NCBI GenBank assembly: GCA_023268255.1
Contig: JALNJX010000002.1
Coordinates: forward strand, 1 to 64,000
Direction: 5' to 3'
Source of the DNA: Candidatus Wolframiiraptor sinensis
GTDB lineage: Archaea > Thermoproteota > Nitrososphaeria_A > Caldarchaeales > Wolframiiraptoraceae
Length of the DNA stretch: 64,000 nt
Program-made: the position numbers and the translations under genes
In this document: positions 1 to 7,030 of the stretch, piece after piece
Layout of the letters: every line of letters starts with the position of its first letter
Numbering within the stretch: position 1 is the stretch's first letter
Notes under the pieces: generated by a model
Database searches by the model: none
What the model saw: only the letters and a program-made list of their open reading frames with translations
What the model was told of the DNA's origin: nothing

Positions 1-43
1 CGATAAGCGAAGTGGAGGAATTGATGAAGCCATTTGGAAAATG

Positions 44-449
44 CTTTCAATTCTCTTTTTGAGATTCTTATACGCGAAGCACGTGGGGAAGATAAGCAGG
101 GGAATCATCTTTCAATTCTCTTTTTGAGATTCTTGAAGGGCTCGGCGATCGTCTCGAGCAACCAGTTCAGAATACTTTCAATTCTCTTTTTGAGATTCCG
201 TGGTGGCCACGTCGGATGCATTTTTCAGCTTCACCTTTCAATTCTCTTTTTGAGATTCATCACTGAGGATCTCCAGCGTCAGGAGCTGAGGGAAATCTTT
301 CAATTCTCTTTTTGAGATTCATTAGAACTGGGGAATCGAAGAATAGCGCATCGCTCGACTTTCAATTCTCTTTTTGAGATTCTGCTCAACGATCCGAAAA
401 CGCCGGTAACAATCCTAACTTTATACTTTCAATTCTCTTTTTGAGATTC
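44..449 (-). CRISPR. CRISPR array, seven identical 24-nt repeats in view
   Basis: Seven identical 24-nt repeats start at 44, 109, 175, 235, 297, 359 and 426. The bases flanking each copy vary, which fixes the unit at exactly 24 nt. The six spacers are 41, 42, 36, 38, 38 and 43 nt. Bases 1-43 look like a seventh spacer, so the array continues off the left edge. Read on the minus strand, the repeat starts GAATCTC and ends ATTGAAAG. That end is the 8-nt crRNA 5' handle typical of archaeal type I-A/III arrays, so transcription runs right to left from the leader next to csa1. The absence of any repeat decay fits the young, leader-proximal end. Confidence 0.97.
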
Positions 450-637
450 CGACCTATTTTTCCGCGTTTTGAGCCCTATTTTTAGGATTCTAATTCGAGA
501 CTGCTGTATTAGCCCCTATCCGGGGATTCATATATAAGTGATCAAGGGCTTTATATAAATTTTTGGTAATACCATTATTCTGTCCAATATCCGGCTAAAA
601 AATCTTATCTATCACCGGAGATATTCTCCAATAAGTA
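450..637 (-). promoter_or_regulatory. CRISPR leader and divergent csa1 promoter region
   Basis: This AT-rich segment separates the newest repeat from csa1. On the minus strand, TATA-like sequences lie at about 549-560 and 527-538 and would start transcription toward the array. The first is nearly palindromic and could also serve csa1. The 9-mer CCTATTTTT occurs twice close to the array (453-461 and 475-483), as is common in leaders. Two short inverted repeats stand out: CCCC/GGGG at 513-525, and GGAGA-TAT-TCTCC at 617-629 just ahead of csa1. The second is a plausible operator for a Cas regulator such as Csa3; that role is inference. Confidence 0.75.
617..629. promoter_or_regulatory. Inverted repeat upstream of csa1, possible operator
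   Basis: Perfect 5-bp arms GGAGA and TCTCC flank a 3-nt centre, 9 bp before the first csa1 start codon. Its position between the leader and the adaptation operon suits a repressor or activator site. No regulator gene for it lies in the window, and an arm this short can arise by chance. Confidence 0.3.
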
Positions 638-1570
638 ATGTTCTTTTTTGAGATGCTTGAGATCGATAGGATCCTGCGCCAGTTAAGGAGCATGTATGGT
701 TCTGTTAGCGAGGAGTTAAGAGGCTGGAATTGGTCGAATGATATTCTTTCGCCGCCTCTCGACGGTATCTGTCTAGGAGTCTCCGAGATAGCGAATAGGT
801 ACTGCTCGACTTATAAGGACATATACTTGAGGAGGGTCCTATCTGTGCCGGCTCCATACAGCTATAAGACTGTTAGGGGTTGGATTTATCACGCCATCTG
901 CAAAGGTGTTGTCGAGAGGGCTAAGTCGAGACTTTATGGGCATGGCTTGATGAGTGGCTCAAAACTTTACTCGATGCTTCTCGCGGACATGCATGATTTG
1001 GTGAGTAAGGTATTCGACGAGCATGGAGTGTCGAGACATGTTAATGAGCAGGATCTCAGGAAGCTCAAGTGGGAGGCTGAGTCGCTGTATAGCTTCCTAG
1101 CATTACAGGCAGCTGCCAAGCTCGATAGGACTTTGTCAAAGATGCAGAAGCTGGATCTAGAAAGCGCTATCTCGAGAATAATTCCCGTGGATGTCGAGAG
1201 AACGGTCAATGGGCAGCTTCTAGGACTATCAGGCGATTTGAGGGTGGACATGCTCGCGGATAAAAGGATAGTTGTGGAGATAAAGACGGGAGATTTGAGG
1301 GATTTCCACAAGTACTCTGTCGTCGGCTATGCACTAGCGGTGGAAGCTGACCTAGAAATCCCCATAGACTACGGGATAGTATCATACATACACGTTGACG
1401 AAAATGGCTATGTTAAGATCAGAAACAAGATATACTTCATCGGAGACGAATTAAGAAGAGAGTTTATCGAGATACGTGATGAGGCTTTTAACGTGATCAT
1501 GAGAGGAGTTGATCCCGGAAAACCACCGCAATGCCCCGAGTATTGCATATACTATGGGGTGTGTAATTGA
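638..1570 (+). CDS. csa1: CRISPR-associated protein Csa1 (Cas4-like, type I-A adaptation)
   Basis: A 310-residue protein that opens the adaptation operon. It has a RecB-like nuclease core in which an acidic residue precedes VVEIKTGD (about residue 208-215), and a C-terminal cysteine cluster CPEYCIYYGVC. The combination is typical of Csa1, a Cas4 relative that joins Cas1/Cas2/Cas4 during spacer acquisition in type I-A systems. An internal ATG at 653 is an alternative start. The 641-654 stretch at the gene start resembles the CRISPR repeat with one base deleted. The stop overlaps the cas1 start by one base, so the two are translationally coupled. Confidence 0.85.
   Translation: MFFFEMLEIDRILRQLRSMYGSVSEELRGWNWSNDILSPPLDGICLGVSEIANRYCSTYKDIYLRRVLSVPAPYSYKTVRGWIYHAICKGVVERAKSRLYGHGLMSGSKLYSMLLADMHDLVSKVFDEHGVSRHVNEQDLRKLKWEAESLYSFLALQAAAKLDRTLSKMQKLDLESAISRIIPVDVERTVNGQLLGLSGDLRVDMLADKRIVVEIKTGDLRDFHKYSVVGYALAVEADLEIPIDYGIVSYIHVDENGYVKIRNKIYFIGDELRREFIEIRDEAFNVIMRGVDPGKPPQCPEYCIYYGVCN
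641..654 (-). other. CRISPR-repeat-like sequence at the csa1 start
   Basis: On the plus strand these 14 bases match the repeat segment TTCTCTTTTTGAGAT except for one deleted C. The site overlaps the first codons of csa1 and lies in the same orientation as the array repeats. It may be chance in T-rich DNA, but a second, stronger match sits at the start of cas1. Confidence 0.3.
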
Positions 1571-2586
1571 TGCCGCTCAAAATAATCTTATCAGAACATG
1601 GATATAAAATCTCAAAAAGAGATGGAATGCTGGTAATCTATAAGCCAGATGGCTCTAAGAAGGAGGTGAGCGTTGGTAACGTCTCCATGATCATGGCAAA
1701 TCTGAAGGGCTTGAGCATCAGTGGGGATGCTTTAAGGCTCATGCTCAAGCACGGCATCCAACTCATATTATTGTCACGCGATAAGCCCGTAGGAAGAATA
1801 CAGCCTATGATGCTTAGAACGCATGTGAAGCTCCGTAAAGAGCAGATTAAAGCTCAGAGCGACCAGCGCGGCATTAGTATCGCGCGTACAATAGTTCTAA
1901 ACAAGATTCAAAACCAGATAAGGACTCTGAAAAGGCTCCTGAAACTTAGGCGAGGGCTAGATTTTTCGAGCATGATTATTGTCGAGGAGCTTATACAGAA
2001 GATGATTGCTGTTTACAAGGAGGTCTCGGAGGAAGGCGTCGAGTTCAGGGGTTGGCTGATCTCCAAGGAGGCTGAGGCCTCGAAATATTACTGGGACGCT
2101 GTGGCTAAAATAGTTCCAAAGGAGATAGAGTTTACTGGAAGGAGAAAGAAATACGAAAGACCGGAGGATCCATTGAACCTCTCCCTCAACTACTTATACA
2201 CGCTGCTAATGTATCAGGTGTGGTACGCCATTGAGCTGTCCGGGCTAGATCCGTTCATCGGATATCTTCATGAGGATAGTAATAGGCGCCCAAGCCTGGT
2301 AATGGACTTGATGGAGGAGTTTAGGCAGCCTATCGTGGATCTCCCGCTGATAGCACGCTTTATAAAACAGCCAAGGAACGTCCAGATGGTTGATGAGGAA
2401 GGAAAACTTACGAAGCCTTTTAGAGACGAGCTCCTCAAAATCTTCTTCAATGTTCTAGAGAAAAATGTCACTTTCATGAATAGAACCGCTCCAATAAAGG
2501 CGCACATCAGGCTCCAACCAATCAGGCTCGCAAAGTACCTACTCGGCTACACGGATGGATACAAATGTTTTAATGCAGTGATCTAG
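1570..2586 (+). CDS. cas1: CRISPR-associated endonuclease/integrase Cas1
   Basis: A 338-residue Cas1, the catalytic integrase that inserts new spacers together with Cas2. The family acidic/His centre is visible: a Glu in the KEAEASKYYW segment (near residue 168), His in GYLHEDSN (near 234) and Asp/Glu in VMDLMEEF (near 246-250). Length is normal for the family. The ATG at 1570 overlaps the csa1 stop; a TTG at 1567 is less likely. Cas2 follows after 4 bp. The 5' coding region holds a 15-nt exact match to the CRISPR repeat (1608-1622). Confidence 0.97.
   Translation: MPLKIILSEHGYKISKRDGMLVIYKPDGSKKEVSVGNVSMIMANLKGLSISGDALRLMLKHGIQLILLSRDKPVGRIQPMMLRTHVKLRKEQIKAQSDQRGISIARTIVLNKIQNQIRTLKRLLKLRRGLDFSSMIIVEELIQKMIAVYKEVSEEGVEFRGWLISKEAEASKYYWDAVAKIVPKEIEFTGRRKKYERPEDPLNLSLNYLYTLLMYQVWYAIELSGLDPFIGYLHEDSNRRPSLVMDLMEEFRQPIVDLPLIARFIKQPRNVQMVDEEGKLTKPFRDELLKIFFNVLEKNVTFMNRTAPIKAHIRLQPIRLAKYLLGYTDGYKCFNAVI
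1608..1622 (+). other. 15-nt exact match to the CRISPR repeat inside cas1
   Basis: The plus strand here reads AATCTCAAAAAGAGA, identical to positions 2-16 of the crRNA-sense repeat, so the cas1 mRNA carries the repeat sense strand. The 8-nt handle half of the repeat is not conserved (TGGAATGC). Because Cas6 recognises the 5' part of the repeat, binding to the cas1 mRNA is conceivable. Function is inference. Confidence 0.5.
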
Positions 2587-2590
2587 GAAG

Positions 2591-2872
2591 ATGTATACAC
2601 TAGTAATATACGATATCACAGACAACGATATCAGGATGAAGATAGCGCAAGCATGCAAGGAGGCCGGCTTGACCAGGATTCAGAAAAGTGCTTTCCTCGG
2701 CGTGATCGATTCACAAACGAGAAAGAACTTAGAGATAAAATTAAAGAACATCCTGGGCTCCAATAGGGGAAACGTACAAATATTCATCATATGCGAAGCG
2801 GACATCTCTAGCAGGAAGATAATCGGTCAACTAATAGAATACGAAGAAGGCGAAGAAATAGTATTCCTGTAG
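2591..2872 (+). CDS. cas2: CRISPR-associated protein Cas2
   Basis: A 93-residue protein with the ferredoxin-like Cas2 start YTLVIYDITDN, in which the conserved Asp follows the first beta strand, and the usual RIQKSAFLG segment. Cas2 dimers bridge two Cas1 dimers in the spacer-integration complex. The gene begins 4 bp after cas1 with a purine-rich AGGAAG just before the ATG. It is followed directly by cas4, which fits one polycistronic adaptation operon. Confidence 0.95.
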   Translation: MYTLVIYDITDNDIRMKIAQACKEAGLTRIQKSAFLGVIDSQTRKNLEIKLKNILGSNRGNVQIFIICEADISSRKIIGQLIEYEEGEEIVFL

Positions 2873-2881
2873 GTGTGGGAA

Positions 2882-3469
2882 ATGGAGGAGGAAGAACGCT
2901 ACATTACCCTAATGCACGTAAAAGATTATATCTTCTGTCCATCGACATTTTACTACAAGTATATACTTGGAATAAGGGAGCCGGTAACAGAGTTAATGCA
3001 AGATGGTATAAGGGAATTTACTAAGGACTCGGATAGGTATGAGGAGAGAAAGACCCTGCTTGCCCGTAAGAGAATACGCGTCGATAAAATGCTCTTCGGG
3101 GTAGAGGTCTCATCCAAAAAGTACATGATTTCAGGGGTTGTGGACACAATCTACTGGTCCAACAATAAGCTGCATGTTCTGGAAATAAAGGCGGCGGAAT
3201 CTAGGAAACTTTTTCCGAATCATCTGTATCAAACATCAATCTATGCGTTAGCCGTTGAGGATGTATTCAATCAACCAGTATACAAGATAGCGGTGTTCTA
3301 TAAGAAATCGAATACGTGGTTTGAGAGGAGATTTACCAGCCAGCTAAGAAGATACTCAATAAACTTGGTCCAGCGAATACATAGAGCATTAGAGCTAAGA
3401 GAACCTCCTGAACCGGTGATGGATAAGAAGTGCAGAAGCTGCTTTTATAGGAAATTCTGTCATGGCTAA
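2882..3469 (+). CDS. cas4: CRISPR-associated exonuclease Cas4
   Basis: About 195 residues with a RecB-type nuclease fold. The Asp in SGVVDTIYW, then VLEIKAAE and the Q-x3-Y motif in QTSIYALA, form the active site. One N-terminal Cys (IFCPS) and three C-terminal Cys (CRSCFYRKFC) would hold the 4Fe-4S cluster. Cas4 trims prespacers and helps choose PAM and orientation. The ATG at 2882 has a GGTG upstream; a GTG at 2873, immediately after the cas2 stop, is the alternative. It is the last gene of the operon; no cas3, cas5, cas6, cas7 or cas8 follows. Confidence 0.95.
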   Translation: MEEEERYITLMHVKDYIFCPSTFYYKYILGIREPVTELMQDGIREFTKDSDRYEERKTLLARKRIRVDKMLFGVEVSSKKYMISGVVDTIYWSNNKLHVLEIKAAESRKLFPNHLYQTSIYALAVEDVFNQPVYKIAVFYKKSNTWFERRFTSQLRRYSINLVQRIHRALELREPPEPVMDKKCRSCFYRKFCHG

Positions 3470-3613
3470 AACCACATTTGTCAATAAAATTATAAAAGCT
3501 TTGATGATGCTGAAAAACTTACATCCTGACCACTTAAGGGGATAAAATGACGGATGAGATCTGAAAATTAGGAAAACAGAAGACTCCGAAAAAGAGAGTT
3601 AAAAAGTGTTAGC

Positions 3614-3630
3614 TACATCTAATAGATGTA
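3614..3630. promoter_or_regulatory. 17-bp perfect palindrome between cas4 and TBP
   Basis: TACATCTA-A-TAGATGTA has 8-bp perfect arms around a single base, in the 184-bp gap between the 3' ends of cas4 and the TBP gene. It could be an operator, or a hairpin marking the end of both convergent transcripts. No long T-run follows immediately on either strand. Nothing else resembling a gene lies in 3470-3653. Confidence 0.5.
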
Positions 3631-3653
3631 AGATTATTACGAGCCGCACGATA

Positions 3654-4226
3654 CTACTTGGAAGCGGCGTAGGTGATCAGATCGTTTTCCTCCAAAATTT
3701 TCTTCAACTTGTAAACCGCTTCATATACTTCTCTCTCCGTTTTGGCCCCGGTGCACACGAGCTTACCGCTAGCAAACATCAAGATCACAACTTTCGGCTC
3801 CATCATCCTGTATATTAACCCGGGGAATTGTTCGGGTTGGTACATTGTTCCTTCTAGTTTTAGGGCTGCTTGTTCGAGGTTGATTTTTCCGTGTAGGTCG
3901 ATTGATGCGACTATGTTTTGTATTTCGATTATTGGTTCGTGTTTGATTATGAATCCTTCTTTTTCGAGTAGTTTGATTACTGTTTGTACTGCTCTTATTG
4001 ATTCTTTTTCGCTTTTTGCTCCTGTGCATACCATTTTTCCTGATGAGAAGATTAGTGTTGCTGTTTTTGGTGTTGCTAGTCTGAATACTAGGCCTGGGAA
4101 TTGTGCTGGCTTGTATTCTGTTTCTGGGAATGCTTTTTGTATTTGTGCTAGGTCTAGTTTTTGGTTTATTGTTACTGAGGCTACGACGTTTTGTATTTCG
4201 ATGGTTGGTTCGGGTGTTTTGCTCAT
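3654..4226 (-). CDS. tbp: TATA-box-binding protein (TBP)
   Basis: A 190-residue general transcription factor that binds promoter TATA boxes and recruits TFB and RNA polymerase. The saddle is made of two direct repeats. Each holds IEIQN(V/I)VAS, a QFPGL(V/I) segment and a SGK(M/L)VCTGAK segment, spaced about 90 residues apart. There is no acidic tail. The second ATG (4226) is preferred because GGAG lies 9 nt upstream of it. A TATA box at about 4273-4281 predicts a 25-nt leader. Codon use is mosaic: the last roughly 170 coding bases look like the rest of the genome, while the first 400 use almost only C/A-ending codons. Confidence 0.97.
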   Translation of the reverse strand: MSKTPEPTIEIQNVVASVTINQKLDLAQIQKAFPETEYKPAQFPGLVFRLATPKTATLIFSSGKMVCTGAKSEKESIRAVQTVIKLLEKEGFIIKHEPIIEIQNIVASIDLHGKINLEQAALKLEGTMYQPEQFPGLIYRMMEPKVVILMFASGKLVCTGAKTEREVYEAVYKLKKILEENDLITYAASK

Positions 4227-4269
4227 GTTCTTCATCTCCTTGTTGGGCTTCCTTTTAAGGTGGTTTTGC

Positions 4270-4290
4270 GGGGTTTATAAATCTTTTAAA
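4270..4290 (-). promoter_or_regulatory. TBP gene promoter (TATA box)
   Basis: On the minus strand an A/T block containing TTTAAAAG and TTTATAAA lies about 45-60 bp upstream of the TBP start codon. A start site about 25 bp downstream would give a short leader that includes GGAG. Two overlapping TATA-like elements upstream of the TBP gene itself could allow self-tuning; that is inference. Confidence 0.6.
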
Positions 4291-4777
4291 TACGATGGTT
4301 GGGCTGGGCTATCTGGTTTGGGCGTTTATTGGGAGCTGTTTTAGGCCGTTTTTGTGGGGGTTTGAGCGGGCTTTTGGGCTTTTCGGTTTTGTCGTGTGGG
4401 GTGCTTGGGAGCCTGGTTTTGGATTTTTGCTGTTAGAGTTTGGTGAGGGTTTGTGCGGGTGTGCTGTCTTGGGGTTTATTGGGCGCCTTTTTAGTTTTGA
4501 GCTGTTTGAGGATGATCGGCTATCGCCTGGGAGCAGGTATTAATTTCTTTACGGCTTCGCCGAGCATTTTTCTAAGCGCTCTTTTGAAGGGTGTTCGGTT
4601 GTTCATCCTTTCTCATGGGAAAGCTTGGATGATCTTTTATCCCGGAGGAGCTTTATACATGAATTATTCTCGTGAACTTTCCATTTTTATCGCTTCCTCA
4701 GTGTATGTGTTATAGATTGTGAGGGGTTTGAAGATGTCTTACATATGTGTATTGATCTGTCTTCTTTTGATTTATGA

Positions 4778-5004
4778 TTAATGCTTGCGGGCCATGCGCC
4801 TCCCATATTTTCCGTGGTTTATGAACGTCCTGCCGCACCTCTGGCACCTGAAGATCCGGGCGCATACTTCAAGCCAACCCGGAAAAATGATTTTGGAGGA
4901 ATAGGTTGAGGCTGAGAGGGCTGAAATGCGAAGAGGTTAGGCGGATTCACGAGCTTTAGGCCGAGCTTGCGGCCCTGAAGGGACTTCACAGTAGATCTTT
5001 TCAA
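4778..5004 (-). pseudogene. Possible degraded zinc-finger gene fragment
   Basis: One minus frame (5004 to about 4885) begins MKRSTVKSLQGRKLGLKL. A shifted frame then runs to a stop at 4778 with a coherent C-terminus containing CARIFRCQRCGRTF, then HGKYGRRMARKH. A CxxC zinc-ribbon-like end in one frame and a plausible start in another suggest a single frameshifted gene, perhaps a transposase or DNA-binding protein. The family is not recognised and the case is weak. Confidence 0.3.
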
Positions 5005-5126
5005 TCCTCTCTAATAATCTCGCATGAATTGCACATCGTGAGGCTTGGCGTGGAGAATGTTATTGTCCTGAAAATTGGCTCCTTCGTGGAAATTTATTAT
5101 ATGCACGCTGCATGAGTGGTGGTTGG

Positions 5127-5465
5127 ATGGGTAAAAGGGATTCGAAAGAGGTGGTGAAGAGTCTTCGAGAGTCCGTTGAGCTTATTCAGAAGTGTCTCGC
5201 GGAAAGGAGGAATGAGAAGGGGAAAGATAATCCGGGCAATTTTGAGGAAATGTTATTGAATGGCGTGATGAAGGCGAATGGGGCATTAGCCATATTAGTC
5301 GAGAGGACGGAGGCCATAGACTTGATAAGTAAAGATGTGGCCTTATTGGTTGAGAGGATGAAGGTCATGGGCTCTATAAGTAAGGCCGTGTGGATAATGA
5401 CCGCGGAAACTTCCATCATATTCACAATTATGCTCTCGCTGATCTTCAAGCTACTGATAATCTAA
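5127..5465 (+). CDS. Small coiled-coil protein with C-terminal membrane anchor
   Basis: A 112-residue protein of unknown family. The N-terminal half is charged and helical. Residues around 55-90 hold two tandem 17-residue units with the pattern ALLVER.....ISKDV, also visible at the DNA level. The last 22 residues form one hydrophobic segment ending FKLLII, so the protein probably sits on the inner face of the membrane by a tail anchor. A TATA box at 5093-5101 puts the start site near 5123, favouring ATG 5127 as a leaderless start over ATG 5112. It stands alone, between the gene-poor stretch and vapBC. Confidence 0.6.
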   Translation: MGKRDSKEVVKSLRESVELIQKCLAERRNEKGKDNPGNFEEMLLNGVMKANGALAILVERTEAIDLISKDVALLVERMKVMGSISKAVWIMTAETSIIFTIMLSLIFKLLII

Positions 5466-5661
5466 ATTCATCCTTATCAGGCTCGGCTTTCCACCTTTAG
5501 TAACCTCTTCTAGATCTTTCTATTTTGTGATGCTAGCATGCTCATTGCTCTGCATTTTCCTCCAGTTATAAGTGTGGGGGGTTTATAAGGGGTTGTTCTT
5601 ATTTGATGTTTGATGGTTGGTAGTATATACTTAAGTAATGCCGTATTTATGTTATTTTTGT

Positions 5662-5937
5662 ATGGTCGATAAGGTTACGAGTATTAAGATTGATTCGGAG
5701 TTGTGGCGGAGGGCTAAGTTGTTGGCGGTTAAGCGTGGGGTGACTTTGAGGTCTATTTTGGAGGATTTGCTGCTTGGGGAGGTGAGGGCTGATGAGTTTT
5801 TGGGGGATGTTGTGGGGGTTAGGTCTTCGGGGTTGATGGAGGTGCTTGAGGGGCGTAGGCGTTCTGGTCTGGTGCCGTTTACCATTACTTCTTCTAGGAG
5901 GGCTGTGGATATTGTTAGGGAGCAGAGGGATGGATAG
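5662..5937 (+). CDS. vapB: VapB-type antitoxin, ribbon-helix-helix
   Basis: About 91 residues starting MVDKVTSIKIDSELW. The beta strand SIKID plus helices (WRRAKLLAVKRGV, LRSILEDLL) form a ribbon-helix-helix DNA-binding domain. The C-terminal part would wrap the toxin. A TATA-like sequence at about 5622-5632 suits a leaderless ATG at 5662, rather than the 5638 ATG in the same frame. Nearly all codons end in G or T, in line with the plus-strand keto bias of this stretch. The gene overlaps vapC by 8 bp and probably represses the pair. Confidence 0.8.
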   Translation: MVDKVTSIKIDSELWRRAKLLAVKRGVTLRSILEDLLLGEVRADEFLGDVVGVRSSGLMEVLEGRRRSGLVPFTITSSRRAVDIVREQRDG

Positions 5938-6439
5938 TGGTTGTTACGTTGATACTAGTGTGATTATAGCCAGGTATAAGCCTGATGATGAGCTGTATGA
6001 GCATTCGGAGAGACTGTTTAGTCGGGATGATGTTAAGTTCTATGCGTCACCGTTAACTCTAGTGGAACTTTATGCAGTTTTGTCTAGGCTTCTGGATGAG
6101 CTGTTGATTCCGCAGGGGTTTGAGAAGGACTTGGATGCGCTGGTGGGTTTCATAGTCAAGGACTGTAAGCTTAACGTTGTGCCGCACCTATACACTCTAA
6201 CACTTGATTTTCATGCGCGGAAAATTAGGATGCCGCTCGAGTATTATTTGGCATTTAGATACGCAGGAAGATTGAAGTTGAGAGCATTAGATCTCATTCA
6301 CATATGCTATGCCAAAATATTAAACGAATTTTACGATGTCGGGTTTTTCGTGACGGGTGATGAGGAACTGCTCTCAAAAGCGGAGATAGCAAGCGAGCTG
6401 CTTAAGCTCCGCATCTCTCATCCACGGGATATTTTATAG
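5930..6439 (+). CDS. vapC: VapC-type PIN-domain toxin ribonuclease
   Basis: About 169 residues with the PIN-domain acidic residues: Asp in CYVDTSVII near the N-terminus, Glu in LTLVELYAV, Asp in RALDLIHI and Asp in VTGDEELLS. VapC toxins cut RNA, often tRNA or rRNA, in a metal-dependent way. The ATG at 5930 overlaps the end of the antitoxin gene. Codon use shifts from strongly G/T-ending at the 5' end to ordinary toward the 3' end. Confidence 0.85.
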   Translation: MDSGCYVDTSVIIARYKPDDELYEHSERLFSRDDVKFYASPLTLVELYAVLSRLLDELLIPQGFEKDLDALVGFIVKDCKLNVVPHLYTLTLDFHARKIRMPLEYYLAFRYAGRLKLRALDLIHICYAKILNEFYDVGFFVTGDEELLSKAEIASELLKLRISHPRDIL

Positions 6440-6910
6440 CTTGAGTGATTCTGGGAGAGTAAGTTTATTCCTATGCTCTCAAATTGTTCTTCACGTGCGT
6501 ATCTTTTTATTCAATCTACGGCGTCAAAATCTTTATCACAATAGACTATTACCATAGACTATTACCTGTGTGGATTTGGTCTAAAGGCTTTCAAGCAAAT
6601 AATAGTAAGCAGCCATCTTCCGTCCTCCGCCATATGATATCTTTTCCTTCTTCGAGGGAGGTTGCCGTGGTTGGCGCCGAAGAATAGTGTAATTATTGCC
6701 CCTAAGGTTGGCGGCAAAATTTTCTTTCCCATCCTCTTTTAAGTTATTAAGTCGCGTTCCTTTACATGTTCTTAACTTTGCTTTTTTGTGATGATGCTCT
6801 TATGAATAATTCGCCGGAAAATATGGATTAGATTATGGTGATGCCGTTGCAATTCGAGTTCTAAAAATCATCATAAATAATGTACAAAAGTATATGCCTG
6901 AGGAGCTGAT
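6440..6910. other. Intergenic stretch without recognisable gene
   Basis: AT-rich and without a convincing coding frame. The only structure I see is a perfect 13-bp tandem duplication at 6541-6566. The 3' part runs into the possible toxin remnant at 6911-7030. It probably contains decayed toxin-antitoxin DNA. Confidence 0.5.
6541..6566 (+). repeat. 13-bp perfect tandem duplication
   Basis: ATAGACTATTACC occurs twice head to tail with no spacer. It looks like a simple slippage or target-duplication scar in non-coding DNA between two toxin-antitoxin loci. Confidence 0.8.
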
Positions 6911-7030
6911 TCAAAAGAATTTCGTAAATTGAATTTCTTTTAAAAGCACTCTATAGGTAATCTTAGGCCCGCTGATAGCCAAATTTGCTGAGATATCAAG
7001 CTTGACTACTATTATCCCGACGTCAATTAC
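6911..7030 (-). pseudogene. Possible truncated PIN-toxin remnant after the AbrB antitoxin
   Basis: Immediately downstream of, and overlapping, the AbrB-type antitoxin gene is a 39-codon frame that begins VIDVGIIVVKLD, resembling the first strand of a PIN toxin (xxDxSVIVAKL). It has no proper start codon (GTA) and stops early. This would be where the partner toxin is expected. The resemblance is short, so the call is tentative. Confidence 0.3.

Larger units (their letters stand above)
4236..5111. other. Gene-poor stretch, first third keto-rich on the plus strand
   Basis: No convincing intact gene lies here. From 4236 to about 4560 the plus strand is extremely G+T rich (49 of 60 bases at 4321-4380). 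It gives open frames of hydrophobic, low-complexity protein that I do not accept as genes. The remaining 550 bp are of ordinary composition. They contain a possible degraded zinc-finger gene on the minus strand (4778-5004) and the promoter of the small gene at 5127. Confidence 0.6.

Noticed and set aside
34-315. Open frame across the CRISPR array
   Set aside because: It is made of translated repeats (a recurring LSILFLRF unit) with spacers between; no start signal or promoter fits a protein gene.
3742-4344. 200-codon frame antisense to TBP
   Set aside because: A shadow of the TBP gene kept open by the biased composition; the minus-strand product is unmistakably TBP.
4295-4715. Two overlapping plus-strand frames rich in Gly, Phe, Leu and Trp
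   Set aside because: They lie in the keto-rich tract, where lack of A and C removes stop codons. They have no ribosome site or TATA box and look like composition artefacts rather than membrane proteins.
6484-6687. 67-codon frame in the AT-rich gap
   Set aside because: It spans the 13-bp tandem duplication, has no start signals and gives an unstructured sequence.
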